Assembly (NCBI GenBank): GCA_024403775.1
Contig: JAKSRE010000014.1
Coordinates: 1-64,000 of the forward strand
Direction: 5' to 3'
Length of the DNA stretch: 64,000 bases
Source: Clostridia bacterium
GTDB taxonomy: Bacteria; Bacillota; Clostridia; Saccharofermentanales; Saccharofermentanaceae
The position numbers and the translations under genes were made by a program. Positions 54,125 through 63,214 of the stretch are shown piece by piece. A model generated the notes under the pieces. The model had not been told where the DNA came from and did not search any database. It was given only the letters and a program-made list of their open reading frames with translations. Each line of letters opens with the position of its first letter. Positions within the stretch are counted from its first letter, which is position 1.

Positions 54125-55051
54125 TTATACCTTGCGTTCCTTAACAATCATCGTACCAATTCCCTTTGCGGTAAACAACTCCAAAAGGAGACTGTGTGGA
54201 ATTCTTCCGTCGATGATGTGAGCACGCTTAACACCTCTTGATACTGTGTCAAGACAGCCAGTTACCTTTGGAATCATTCCGCCTGTAATTGTACCATCGT
54301 TGATGTACTTATGAATATCGTCTTCACAAAGCTGTGAGAGGAGATAGTTCTCACCATTCTCATCTTTCGCCATTACACCTGCAATATCAGTAAGTGTCAT
54401 GAGCTTCTCAGCGTTAAGGGCAATTGCGACTTCAGCAGCTACTGTATCAGCGTTAATATTGTAGCTCTCACCATCCTTGCCAACACCGATAGGTGCAATT
54501 ACAGGAATGTACTCATCGTTAGCAAGCATCTGAATAACCTTAACGTTAATCTTGGTGATTTTACCAACAAAACCAACATCGATGTCATTGCCAAGGGAAT
54601 CCTTTGTCATTTTCTCAGCTTCGATTAAGTTGCCGTCAATACCACAGATACCGATAGCCTTTGCGCCCTTGGAATTGAGGTTTGATACAATCTCCTTGTT
54701 TGTCTTTCCGATAAGTACCATCTGAGCAACTCTCATTGTGTCCTCATCTGTATAACGGAGTCCGTTAACAAAGTGAGATTCGATATTCATCTTGTTGAGC
54801 ATGTTGTTGATATCAGGTCCGCCGCCATGAACAAGAATTGGATTGATTCCAATATACTTAAGAAGCATGATGTCATCCATAACAGACTGCTTAAGATCCT
54901 CGTTAACCATTGCGTTTCCACCATACTTGATAACGATTGTCTGTCCTCTAAGCTTGCGGATATATGGAAGAGCCTCAATGAGGATAGAAGCTCTGTCAAT
55001 TTGACTCTGCATATTTGTGTCTACGATTGGTTTTTCTTTGTTGTCTGCCAT
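54125..55051 (-). CDS. argB: Acetylglutamate kinase
   Basis: A 308-residue amino-acid kinase that phosphorylates N-acetylglutamate: [39 protein letters not shown] loop ([15 protein letters not shown]) and [18 protein letters not shown]. The N-terminal helix ([16 protein letters not shown]) is found in arginine-sensitive hexameric enzymes, so feedback inhibition by arginine is likely. AAGGAG precedes the ATG. Confidence 0.96.
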   Translation of the reverse strand: MADNKEKPIVDTNMQSQIDRASILIEALPYIRKLRGQTIVIKYGGNAMVNEDLKQSVMDDIMLLKYIGINPILVHGGGPDINNMLNKMNIESHFVNGLRYTDEDTMRVAQMVLIGKTNKEIVSNLNSKGAKAIGICGIDGNLIEAEKMTKDSLGNDIDVGFVGKITKINVKVIQMLANDEYIPVIAPIGVGKDGESYNINADTVAAEVAIALNAEKLMTLTDIAGVMAKDENGENYLLSQLCEDDIHKYINDGTITGGMIPKVTGCLDTVSRGVKRAHIIDGRIPHSLLLELFTAKGIGTMIVKERKV

Positions 55052-55096
55052 AATGTTTATCTCCTTAAATCTAGGATTTATATGTAGTAGTGTCGA

Positions 55097-56164
55097 TTAA
55101 ACACCACGAATGATATTCTTAAGTCCTGCTGTCTCTGGAAGACCGAACATACAGTTAAATGCCTGAATTGCCTGAAGTGCAGCACCCTTACCAAGATTAT
55201 CCTGAGCTGAGAAAAGCTTAACCAAACCTGTCTCAGGATCATAACAGCCGTTAACCTCGATATAGTTTGAACCATTAACAGCCTTAACGTCTGGATATGT
55301 CTTAAGTGGGAGAACTCTTACGAATTCCTCACCAGCATAGAAGTCGCTGTAAATCTTATTGATTACTTCATTTGATACATCCATTGACTTAAGCTTTTCG
55401 CTAGGTCTTACATAAATTGTTGCAAGCATACCACGCTTAAAAGGAGCGAGGTGTGGAGTAAATGTAACCTTTGTATCTGTTCCTGAGAGAAAGTCGCACT
55501 GCTCCTTAATCTCAGATGTATGTCTGTGTCCAACAACACCGTATGGCTTGAAAGCTTCGTCTGTCTCGCAGAAAGAATAAGCAAGATCAGCCTTACGTCC
55601 TGCGCCAGATACACCACTAACTGCATCGATAATGATTGAATCTGTGTCGATGAGGCCCTGCTTAAGGAATGGTGCAAGCGCGATAAGTGAGCATGTAGGA
55701 TAGCATCCAGGATTAGCAACAAGATTTGCTGTCTTAAGTTCATCTCTGTAGAACTCAGGGAGACCATATACTGCAGAACTAAGGAGCTCTGGGTGTGGAT
55801 GCTCAAGCTTATAAGACTTCTCGTAAGCCTGGAGATTCTTATATCGGAAGTCACCGCTGTGATCGATAACCTTTGCGCCGTTCTCGAGAAGGAGTGGAAC
55901 TGTTACAGAAGATACTCCGTGAGGAAGAGCAGTAATTACAAGATCGCTGTCCTTAGCTACCTGCTCATATTCGATATCAGAACACTCGATATCACAAACG
56001 CCACGGTACTGTGGATAAATATCAGAGAACTTCTGTCCCTTAAAGCTTCTGCTTGTAAGGTGAACCAGCTCAACATTCTCATGATTAACAAAGCCGTGTA
56101 CGAGCTCTGCACCAACGTAACCTGTAGCACCAATAATACTTACTTTAATCTTATTCTCAGCCAT
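55097..56164 (-). CDS. argC: N-acetyl-gamma-glutamyl-phosphate reductase
   Basis: A 355-residue NADP-dependent reductase: IIGATGYVGAELVHGF Rossmann start, the active cysteine in VANPGCYPTCSLIALAPF, SGVSGAGRKADL, and a His in FTPHLAPFKRGM. First gene of the arginine operon, with AGAGGT before the ATG. A palindrome resembling an ArgR site lies about 135 nt upstream. Confidence 0.96.
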   Translation of the reverse strand: MAENKIKVSIIGATGYVGAELVHGFVNHENVELVHLTSRSFKGQKFSDIYPQYRGVCDIECSDIEYEQVAKDSDLVITALPHGVSSVTVPLLLENGAKVIDHSGDFRYKNLQAYEKSYKLEHPHPELLSSAVYGLPEFYRDELKTANLVANPGCYPTCSLIALAPFLKQGLIDTDSIIIDAVSGVSGAGRKADLAYSFCETDEAFKPYGVVGHRHTSEIKEQCDFLSGTDTKVTFTPHLAPFKRGMLATIYVRPSEKLKSMDVSNEVINKIYSDFYAGEEFVRVLPLKTYPDVKAVNGSNYIEVNGCYDPETGLVKLFSAQDNLGKGAALQAIQAFNCMFGLPETAGLKNIIRGV

Positions 56165-56296
56165 ATTATTACCTCTTTAAAATAATAGAATACTATTCTA
56201 ACTTATTGTATAACTTTTGCAAGTAGCAATAGTATATATTTATTATATTAAACATATAGAAATACACGCATCTCTTTGCGTATTTATGCAATATAA

Positions 56297-56310
56297 TGCA
56301 TAATTATGCA
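56297..56310. promoter_or_regulatory. Possible ArgR operator upstream of argC
   Basis: TGCATAATTATGCA is a perfect 14-bp dyad similar to ARG boxes (TGAATAATTATTCA type), with a further ATGCA half-site upstream. It lies 133-146 nt before argC. The other DNA in 56165-56634 shows no gene; palindromes AGAATACTATTCT (56186-56198) and TGACAAAAAGTCA are small. Confidence 0.4.
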
Positions 56311-56634
56311 GAAGTCAACATAATATTCGAAAATGGGATCCAAAATTTATTTATCATACAAAATAACGTCAAACGACGCGCAAAATGACAAAAAGTCAAA
56401 TGATAAAGATAAAGAATTATTGACAAATGAAAGATTGTTAAGTGGTTTTTGTGTTCAATGCACAAAAATATAAAATCCTATTGTGAGTATTATCCAAGAT
56501 ATCGTGTTTTATATGCCAAAAAGCTACAAATCTTTTTGTAAATATTGCCATATAGCAGATAGGGTATCGATTTGTTATTATACTGTCATGAAAAAGCCAC
56601 TTATAAGGTGTGCGATTTTTGGAGGTTATTATTT

Positions 56635-57750
56635 ATGGCAAGTTTATCTTTCCAGCACGTTTACAAGAAGTATGACGGTGGCGTTGTTGCCGTTTCAGAC
56701 TTCAATCTTGAAGTAGCAGATAAGGAATTCATCATTCTCGTTGGTCCTTCTGGTTGTGGTAAGTCAACAACACTTCGTATGTTGGCTGGTCTCGAAGATA
56801 TCTCAGAGGGTGAGATCTACATCGAGGATCGTTTGATCAATGATGTACTCCCTAAGGATAGAGATATCGCAATGGTTTTCCAGAACTACGCTTTGTATCC
56901 ACATATGACAGTTAGAGAGAACATGGCATTCTCACTTAAGTTGAAGAAGATGCCTAAGGATGAGATCGCTCGTCGTGTTGACGAAGCAGCTAAGATCCTT
57001 GAGATTGAGCACTTGCTCGATCGTAAGCCAAAGGCTCTCTCAGGTGGTCAGCGTCAGCGTGTTGCTTTGGGCCGTGCTATCGTACGTGATCCTAAGGTAT
57101 TCCTCATGGACGAGCCACTTTCTAACTTGGACGCTAAGCTCCGTGTTCAGATGCGTGTTGAGATCACAAAGCTTCACCACAAGTTGAAGACAACATTCAT
57201 CTACGTTACACACGATCAGACAGAGGCTATGACAATGGGTACTCGTATCGTTGTAATGAAGGATGGTTTCATCCAGCAGGTAGACTCACCAACAGAGCTC
57301 TATGACAACCCTAAGAATACATTCGTAGCAGGATTTATCGGTATGCCACCAATGAACTTCATCAATGCTACACTTAACGTTGAGGGTTCAGACGTTTATA
57401 TCTCATTCGAGAACATCAACATCAAGCTCCCAGAGCGTTATGCAGTTGATGAGATCATGGCTCGTGACGGTCAGGAAGTTATCTTCGGTGTAAGACCTGA
57501 GGCAATCACAGACGAAGCAACATTCGTTTCTGATCACCCAGAGGCTTCATTCGCAGCTGACGTAGACGTAGTTGAGATGCTCGGTGCTGAGACATATCTC
57601 TATGTAACAGTAAACGCAGCACTCCCACTTACATGTAGAGTTGACCCAACAACTTCACAGTCAGCAGTAGGCGAGCAGGTTGACCTTGCTATCGATACTT
57701 CACGTATCCACATCTTCGATAAGGATACAGAGGCTGCAATCGTTTCATAA
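56635..57750 (+). CDS. Sugar ABC transporter ATPase, MsmX/UgpC type
   Basis: A 371-residue CUT1-family ATPase with Walker [14 protein letters not shown], signature [14 protein letters not shown], Walker [14 protein letters not shown]-loop THDQTEAM, and a C-terminal TOBE region (about 240-371). Such stand-alone ATPases serve several carbohydrate importers whose operons lack one. No permease is adjacent. Codon use is strongly biased (CGT for Arg, ATC for Ile, AAG for Lys) compared with neighbours, suggesting high expression. The ATG at 56635 has GGAGG 9 nt upstream. Confidence 0.94.
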   Translation: MASLSFQHVYKKYDGGVVAVSDFNLEVADKEFIILVGPSGCGKSTTLRMLAGLEDISEGEIYIEDRLINDVLPKDRDIAMVFQNYALYPHMTVRENMAFSLKLKKMPKDEIARRVDEAAKILEIEHLLDRKPKALSGGQRQRVALGRAIVRDPKVFLMDEPLSNLDAKLRVQMRVEITKLHHKLKTTFIYVTHDQTEAMTMGTRIVVMKDGFIQQVDSPTELYDNPKNTFVAGFIGMPPMNFINATLNVEGSDVYISFENINIKLPERYAVDEIMARDGQEVIFGVRPEAITDEATFVSDHPEASFAADVDVVEMLGAETYLYVTVNAALPLTCRVDPTTSQSAVGEQVDLAIDTSRIHIFDKDTEAAIVS

Positions 57751-57778
57751 TTGATAACGATTTAAGTTAGACATTAAG

Positions 57779-57810
57779 AAAGCCAGTAGGTAAAACTACT
57801 GGCTTTTTGT
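57779..57810 (+). terminator. Terminator of the sugar ATPase gene
   Basis: AAAGCCAGTAG (57779-57789) pairs perfectly with CTACTGGCTTT (57796-57806), then TTGTTT. Confidence 0.92.
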
Positions 57811-57960
57811 TTGCGCGTTTTTAATGACGTTACTTAAGTTGGGGAAGGTGGATGAAGGTACCCTCACCAAGAAACTATAAATCAATTCTTATGTAACAAT
57901 ATTGTTTCATAGCACTTTATAAACTTGCATAGAATAACAAAAAAGTTTATCATTTGTTTA

Positions 57961-57990
57961 ATATGTATCATTATGTACCATTATGTAAAG
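57961..57990. repeat. Three 10-nt direct repeats before the CdaR-like gene
   Basis: ATATGTATCA, TTATGTACCA and TTATGTAAAG follow each other at exact 10-nt spacing, ending at the ribosome binding site (GGAAGAGG). One repeat per helical turn would place protein contacts on one face; an operator for the product of the next gene is possible. Confidence 0.45.
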
Positions 57991-58003
57991 GAAGAGGTTA
58001 ACC

Positions 58004-59113
58004 ATGGAAGAGATAAAAAAGTGCGTTAAACAGGCAAAAGTTATTTTATCAAAAGAACTCGGTGTAATGGATGTAAGCGGACTCATCATCGCAGCGACAG
58101 AACCTGAACTTGAAGATACGGTCGACATGTCAGCCAGAGCAGTTCTTAAGACAGCTGACCTTTTCTCCTGTACATCAGATAAGACATATATGAAGGTCAT
58201 TGTTGGTGATCAGACAAAATATATTGCATATATTGAAGGAACAGATACTCAGACAAGGACATATCTTGAGCTCATTGCTGAATGGATAAAGACAGCATCA
58301 AAGGCAAAGGGAACAGACGCAGAGCGCCAGATGTTTACAAAGAATGTTCTTCTTGAGAATGAACTTCCAGGTGATATCCCACTCAAGGCAAGAGAGTATG
58401 GAATTGAATGCAATGTTCCTAGACTTGTACTTGTTGCACGTACTTCCAAGGAGCGTGGTGCAGATGCACTTGAGATTTTGCAGAACTTCTATCCAGATGA
58501 GACAGTTGCAAGTATCTTTGCCATGGATGAATCAACAACAATCATCGTAATGAATGCAAAGGATGCTGTATTGAACGAAGATACAAAGAATGAGTTTATC
58601 AGAGCTACAAGCCAGTCTGTAGTTGACTGCCTTGGCAATGAGTCAATTTCAGTATATGTTGGTGTTGGTTCATTCGTTGCTTCATATCAGTATCTTGCCA
58701 AGTCATACAGAGATGCAATGCTCGCTTTAAGAGTAGGTAAGGTATTCGGTAAGAACAGCTATGTATCACGCTATGACATGCTCGGATTAGGAAGACTTAT
58801 CTATCAGCTTCCAGCAACACTTTGTCATATGTTTATTGAAGAAGTATTCCCTAGTGAAGCATATGCAACACTTGATGAAGATACACTTGATACAATTGAT
58901 TGTTTCTTTAAGAATAATCTTAACGGTAGTGAGACAGCCCGTGAGCTTTATGTTCACAGAAATACTTTGGTATATCGTCTTGATAAAGTTAAGAAGAATA
59001 CTGGCCTGGATTTGAGATCTTTTGATGATGCAGTTTTGTTTAAGATGGCATCTATGGTAAGAACATATCTCGAATACCTCGACAGCGGTAAGGATGGAAA
59101 TCAGATTAGATGA
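58004..59113 (+). CDS. CdaR/PucR-type regulator before ftsE
   Basis: A 369-residue protein ending in a PucR-type helix-turn-helix (about 305-365: FFKNNLNGSETARELYVHRN, TLVYRLDKVKKNTGLDLRSF). The middle (about 120-290) resembles the GGDEF-like region of CdaR proteins, and the N-terminal part has an unassigned sensing region. Members usually respond to sugar acids or other small molecules. Its stop overlaps the ftsE start (ATGA), an unusual link between such a regulator and division genes. Confidence 0.85.
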   Translation: MEEIKKCVKQAKVILSKELGVMDVSGLIIAATEPELEDTVDMSARAVLKTADLFSCTSDKTYMKVIVGDQTKYIAYIEGTDTQTRTYLELIAEWIKTASKAKGTDAERQMFTKNVLLENELPGDIPLKAREYGIECNVPRLVLVARTSKERGADALEILQNFYPDETVASIFAMDESTTIIVMNAKDAVLNEDTKNEFIRATSQSVVDCLGNESISVYVGVGSFVASYQYLAKSYRDAMLALRVGKVFGKNSYVSRYDMLGLGRLIYQLPATLCHMFIEEVFPSEAYATLDEDTLDTIDCFFKNNLNGSETARELYVHRNTLVYRLDKVKKNTGLDLRSFDDAVLFKMASMVRTYLEYLDSGKDGNQIR

Positions 59114-60183
59114 TCAGATTTGATAAGGTAGAAAAGAGATATAAATCTGGAGTAGATGCTCTTAGAGGTATCAGCTTCAAGATTGAACGTGGTGAATTTG
59201 TTTTTATCATTGGTAAATCAGGTTCAGGTAAATCAACACTTATGAAGTGTATTACCTGTGAAGAGCGTCCAACAAAGGGTAGTGTATATATTGATGGATT
59301 CAGAGTATCTGATATGTCGCGTGCACTGGTCCCTGTACTTAGAAGACAAATTGGAATGATTTATCAGGACTTCAGACTTATTCCAACAAAAACAGTATCA
59401 GAGAATATTGCTTTCGCTGGTGAGATTATTGGCGTACCAAGAAGAATCATCAATGATACTGTACATTTTGTACTTAATATTGTAGGTCTTAAGGATAAAG
59501 CAGATTGTTATCCAAACGAATTGTCTGGTGGTGAGCAGCAGAGAGTTGCTATTGCCAGAGCTCTTTTCAACAATCCGCAGCTTATCGTAGCAGATGAGCC
59601 AACAGGTAACCTCGACCCAGAGACATCAGAAAACATCATGGCACTCTTATCTGAGATTAATAAGAGTGGTACGACTGTGCTTATCTGTACTCACGATAGT
59701 AATCTTGTAGACAGAATGAAGAAGCGAGTAATCGAGATTGAGAAAGGTCTTATTATTCGTGATGAAGTTGAAGCTGACTATGCTGGAAATAAGCCAAGTT
59801 CAGAAGAATTTGGTGGTATGGAAATCACAGAAGTAAACGATGCACAATGCTATGACGAAGAATCTCAGCCAGAACCAGTAAAGGTTTTATTTGGTGATGA
59901 GGAAGATGAGATAAATCAGACTCCAGCTCCTGCTACCGTGGAAGTTAAGACTTTCGAAGAGAAGAAAGTAAATAAAGTAGTAGAGAACCCAGTAACTGAA
60001 GTTTCAGTTCTGGATACTATCTCAGAAGCAGCTGTGACAGAGGATAAAGTAGACGAACTCGATATCCCTGAGGTTGACAACAGCTGGGCAAACAAAAAGC
60101 AGGAAAAGAAAAAGAAGTCAATTAAAGAGATTATGGACAGCATTAACAGTGATATAGATATCTTGGAGGATGATGAGGAGTGA
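59110..60183 (+). CDS. ftsE: Cell division ATPase FtsE with acidic C-terminal extension
   Basis: FtsE, partner of FtsX: Walker A IGKSGSGKSTLM (35-46), Q-loop IYQDFRLI, signature LSGGEQQRVAIARAL, Walker B LIVADEPTGNLD. The normal domain ends near residue 225; the protein continues for about 133 residues rich in Glu, Val, Asp and Lys (for example KVLFGDEEDEINQT and KKQEKKKKSIKEIMDSINS). It has a Trp-Lys-rich segment near its end. FtsE is usually about 230 residues, so the extension is unusual. It could bind FtsZ or another cytoplasmic partner (inference). ftsX follows by a 4-nt overlap. Confidence 0.95.
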   Translation: MIRFDKVEKRYKSGVDALRGISFKIERGEFVFIIGKSGSGKSTLMKCITCEERPTKGSVYIDGFRVSDMSRALVPVLRRQIGMIYQDFRLIPTKTVSENIAFAGEIIGVPRRIINDTVHFVLNIVGLKDKADCYPNELSGGEQQRVAIARALFNNPQLIVADEPTGNLDPETSENIMALLSEINKSGTTVLICTHDSNLVDRMKKRVIEIEKGLIIRDEVEADYAGNKPSSEEFGGMEITEVNDAQCYDEESQPEPVKVLFGDEEDEINQTPAPATVEVKTFEEKKVNKVVENPVTEVSVLDTISEAAVTEDKVDELDIPEVDNSWANKKQEKKKKSIKEIMDSINSDIDILEDDEE

Positions 60184-61076
60184 CAATAAGAGCTTTTTTT
60201 AATTCATTAAAAGAGGGTATTGTCGGAATTATCCGTCATCCGCTTGTTACAATTGCTTCAGTAACTACTATTTTGCTGATGCTTCTTATTATGTGTTCTT
60301 TCTTCATTTTCTCTGCGGATGCAAGATTTATTATGAAGAAGCTTGGTCAGCAGCCTCCAATTGAGATTTATATGGAGCTTGATGCAAGACCAGAAAATAT
60401 TAATTTCCTTTCGGAGCAGCTCTCAAAGGACAGCCGTGTAATTGAGGTTATTTTGAGAAGCCCTGAGGAGAACTACCAGTATTTTAAGGAGAACCTTGGA
60501 GACAGTGGTTCCATCCTTGATAATTTTGATTACAATACCTATCTCCCATATACATTTAATATTCAGCTCCTTGACCCAAGCTTTGCAGATGATATCTGTT
60601 ATGCGCTTGAGACCTATCCTGATGTTCAGAAGGTTGCAAAGGAAAGTAATGTAATGGCATTTCTGGTAAGAGCAAGACATATTGTTAATGTCGTATCAGT
60701 AATTGCTTTTATCGTGTTGTTTGTGATTGCACTTTTCATTATCTCAAACATGGTACGTATCTCTGTATATTCAAGAGCAGAGGAGATAGAGATTATGAAA
60801 TTTGTCGGAGCGACGAATTTCTATATACGAATGCCGTATGTAGTAGAAGGCGGCATAGTTGGATTAATTAGTGCGCTTTGTGCATGGGGAGTAACATGCC
60901 TTGCATATAATCAGCTTTATATTAAAGTTATGTCTTCAGTAGATTTGAATAGTTTTTATTCTATTCTTCCGCTGAATAAAGTTATGTGGGTAGTTCTTTT
61001 GATTGCCTGCTTAATGGGCGTTTTGATTGGTGCTATGGGTAGTGGTATCTCTGTACGTAAGTATATTAGAGTGTAA
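60180..61076 (+). CDS. ftsX: Cell division protein FtsX
   Basis: A 298-residue permease-like protein with four membrane helices (about 20-45, 170-195, 225-245, 265-290) and a large external loop (about 50-165) that contacts the peptidoglycan hydrolase. FtsX-typical segments are IMKFVGATNFYIRMPYVVEG and SISGVKYI-like end (SGISVRKYIRV). GTG start at 60180 overlaps ftsE by 4 nt, with GGAGGATGAGGA upstream. Transmits ATP-driven change in FtsE to the outside. Confidence 0.96.
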   Translation: MTIRAFFNSLKEGIVGIIRHPLVTIASVTTILLMLLIMCSFFIFSADARFIMKKLGQQPPIEIYMELDARPENINFLSEQLSKDSRVIEVILRSPEENYQYFKENLGDSGSILDNFDYNTYLPYTFNIQLLDPSFADDICYALETYPDVQKVAKESNVMAFLVRARHIVNVVSVIAFIVLFVIALFIISNMVRISVYSRAEEIEIMKFVGATNFYIRMPYVVEGGIVGLISALCAWGVTCLAYNQLYIKVMSSVDLNSFYSILPLNKVMWVVLLIACLMGVLIGAMGSGISVRKYIRV

Positions 61077-61124
61077 AAGTATATTCTGCTTGTTTTTCTT
61101 AAGCGAAAGGGAAGGAAGAATAAA

Positions 61125-62411
61125 ATGAAAAAAATGTTATTTAAAGCGACAGTGGCCTCTCTGGCTGCCATATTTACAATTGGCATTGCCAGCGGTAAGG
61201 ACAATGTAATAAATGTACTCGCCACTGATAACATAATGTATAGATATGAGATTCTTCATGATCAGTCAACAATTGATCAGAAGAAGAATGAGCGTGATCA
61301 GGCTAGAGCAGATGCAGCAGCAGCTCAGCAGAAGGTAAATGAGCTTGCTGGTCAGGCGGGAAGCCTTAAGGGCGAACTTGCTGAACTTAACAGACTCTCA
61401 GATGAGCAGTATGCACAGTATGAGATTATCTCAGCTCAGCTTGCAGAAGCTTTGATTGAGAAGGCAGATGCGCTCGACGCTTACTGTGAGGCACAGGATA
61501 ACCTTGAGGCGGCACAGAATCAGTTCTCAGAGAGAGTATCCGTAATGTTTGAATATCAGAATAAGTCTACTCTTGAGATTCTTCTTGGATCTGACAGTAT
61601 TGCAGGCTTCTTCACGAATATGGAGATTATCTCACTTATCGCAGATTCAGATAATCAGGCAATCGATATGATGACAGTAGCACTTGATGATGCCCAGCTT
61701 AAAAGTGACCAGGCTCTTGCCGAGGCAGAAAGTCTTGAAGGCATTATTCAGGAGAAACAGTCACAGCTTCAGGAACTCGAGAGCAGAATCGGCGTTACAA
61801 CAGATGCTTTAAATGATGTAAACACGCAGCTTTCATATTATGAACAGCAGGAAGATGAGCTTAATGCTCTTGCAGCTGAACTTGACAAGCAGATTGCAGA
61901 ACTTCAGGCTCAGCAGGCAGCAGCAGCCGCTGCAGCTGCAGCAGCTCAACAGTCTTCTGGCGGCGGAGTAAATTCAGGTACAACAACACCAGTTCAGGGT
62001 AATGGAACTCTTAACTGGCCAACATGGACTAACTATGTTACTTCTTACTATGGTAACCGAGTTCACCCAGTATATGGAACAACAAGATTTCACTCTGGTA
62101 TTGATATCGGTGCTGGTTATGGTGATGCAGTTATGGCTGCAGGTGGTGGTACAGTTATCTATGTTGAAGAACCAGTTCCAGGATGTAATACTGGCGGATC
62201 AGGTTACGGTAACTATGTAATTATCGATCACGGTAACGGTCTTTCAACTTTATATGCTCACATGAGAGATGTTTATGTAAGTAACGGCTCATATGTAAGT
62301 GCTGGTACATGTATCGGAGAAGTTGGTTCAACTGGTACATCAACAGGTGCACATCTCCACTTTGAGGTTCGTGTAAACGGTTCAACTGTTGATCCACTTT
62401 CATATTTGTAA
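61125..62411 (+). CDS. PcsB/EnvC-like M23 peptidoglycan hydrolase
   Basis: A 428-residue secreted protein: signal peptide (about 1-25), two long coiled coils (about 45-140 and 185-265) rich in Ala, Gln and Glu, an Ala/Ser/Gly linker (about 270-300), and a LytM endopeptidase domain (about 310-428). Zinc ligands are in FHSGIDIG (His323, Asp327) and AHLHFEV (His410, His412). Coiled coil plus LytM next to ftsEX matches PcsB- and EnvC-type partners, which are autoinhibited until FtsEX activates them. It probably cleaves peptidoglycan cross-links or peptides at the septum. Confidence 0.94.
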   Translation: MKKMLFKATVASLAAIFTIGIASGKDNVINVLATDNIMYRYEILHDQSTIDQKKNERDQARADAAAAQQKVNELAGQAGSLKGELAELNRLSDEQYAQYEIISAQLAEALIEKADALDAYCEAQDNLEAAQNQFSERVSVMFEYQNKSTLEILLGSDSIAGFFTNMEIISLIADSDNQAIDMMTVALDDAQLKSDQALAEAESLEGIIQEKQSQLQELESRIGVTTDALNDVNTQLSYYEQQEDELNALAAELDKQIAELQAQQAAAAAAAAAAQQSSGGGVNSGTTTPVQGNGTLNWPTWTNYVTSYYGNRVHPVYGTTRFHSGIDIGAGYGDAVMAAGGGTVIYVEEPVPGCNTGGSGYGNYVIIDHGNGLSTLYAHMRDVYVSNGSYVSAGTCIGEVGSTGTSTGAHLHFEVRVNGSTVDPLSYL

Positions 62412-62431
62412 TTTGTTTTTGAGGTTCACTA

Positions 62432-63214
62432 ATGGATAATTTCTACGATATTCTGGCAGATTGCTATGACTCCTGGCAGAAAGATAACGACCCATCTGAG
62501 TGGGCCTCTTATATTAATACTATTATTAATAAGTACGGCCCTAAGACAGGTGATGGTGAGAACAATTCTCTTATCCTTGTAGATCTTGGCTGTGGAACAG
62601 GCAAGGTTACAGCCAAGCTTTATGATATGGGCTACGATGCCATTGGTATCGACAGTTCTTATATGATGCTTAATAAGGCAATGGATTTGTCCTACGAAGA
62701 GGGCAAGCAGATTCTCTGGCTTAATCAGGATATAACTGAATATGAGCTTTACGGAACGGCCGATGTTTTTATATCCCTTCTTGATACAGTTAATCATCTA
62801 TCAGGAATAGAGAATCTGGAGAAAATATTCGTTTCCTTCAAAAACTACATGAATCCTGATGGCATTTTTATCTTTGATGTCGGAACCGAGAGACATTTTG
62901 CGAAGACACTTGCCAATAATGTATTTTTTGTAGATGAAGAGAATTATACTTTGCTCTGGGTCAACCATTATAATCCTGATGAGCGAGTTAATAAGGCTGA
63001 GATTACCCTTTTCGAAAATGAAAACTCAGAAGATGAACTGTATTCTCGCTACGATGGCACAATAACAGAAAAATTCATTACAGAAGAAGAGATTATGGAG
63101 GCCGCCAGGAAAAACGGCTTGTGCATAAAGGCGATTCTCGGTAATATGTCAGAAGATGCGCCTAAGGAAGATGATGAGCGTATTTTCTATGTAATTGGGA
63201 AGGAAAAACAATGA
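62432..63214 (+). CDS. Class I SAM-dependent methyltransferase
   Basis: A 260-residue methyltransferase. Motif I is LVDLGCGTGKVTAKLYDMG, motif II ending YDAIGIDSSYMML, then LNQDITEYEL and the DxxNHL region ISLLDTVNHLSG. Related proteins of unknown substrate are common in Clostridia. Its stop overlaps the hslO start (ATGA), so the two are translationally coupled. It starts 20 nt after the M23 hydrolase gene. Confidence 0.92.
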   Translation: MDNFYDILADCYDSWQKDNDPSEWASYINTIINKYGPKTGDGENNSLILVDLGCGTGKVTAKLYDMGYDAIGIDSSYMMLNKAMDLSYEEGKQILWLNQDITEYELYGTADVFISLLDTVNHLSGIENLEKIFVSFKNYMNPDGIFIFDVGTERHFAKTLANNVFFVDEENYTLLWVNHYNPDERVNKAEITLFENENSEDELYSRYDGTITEKFITEEEIMEAARKNGLCIKAILGNMSEDAPKEDDERIFYVIGKEKQ

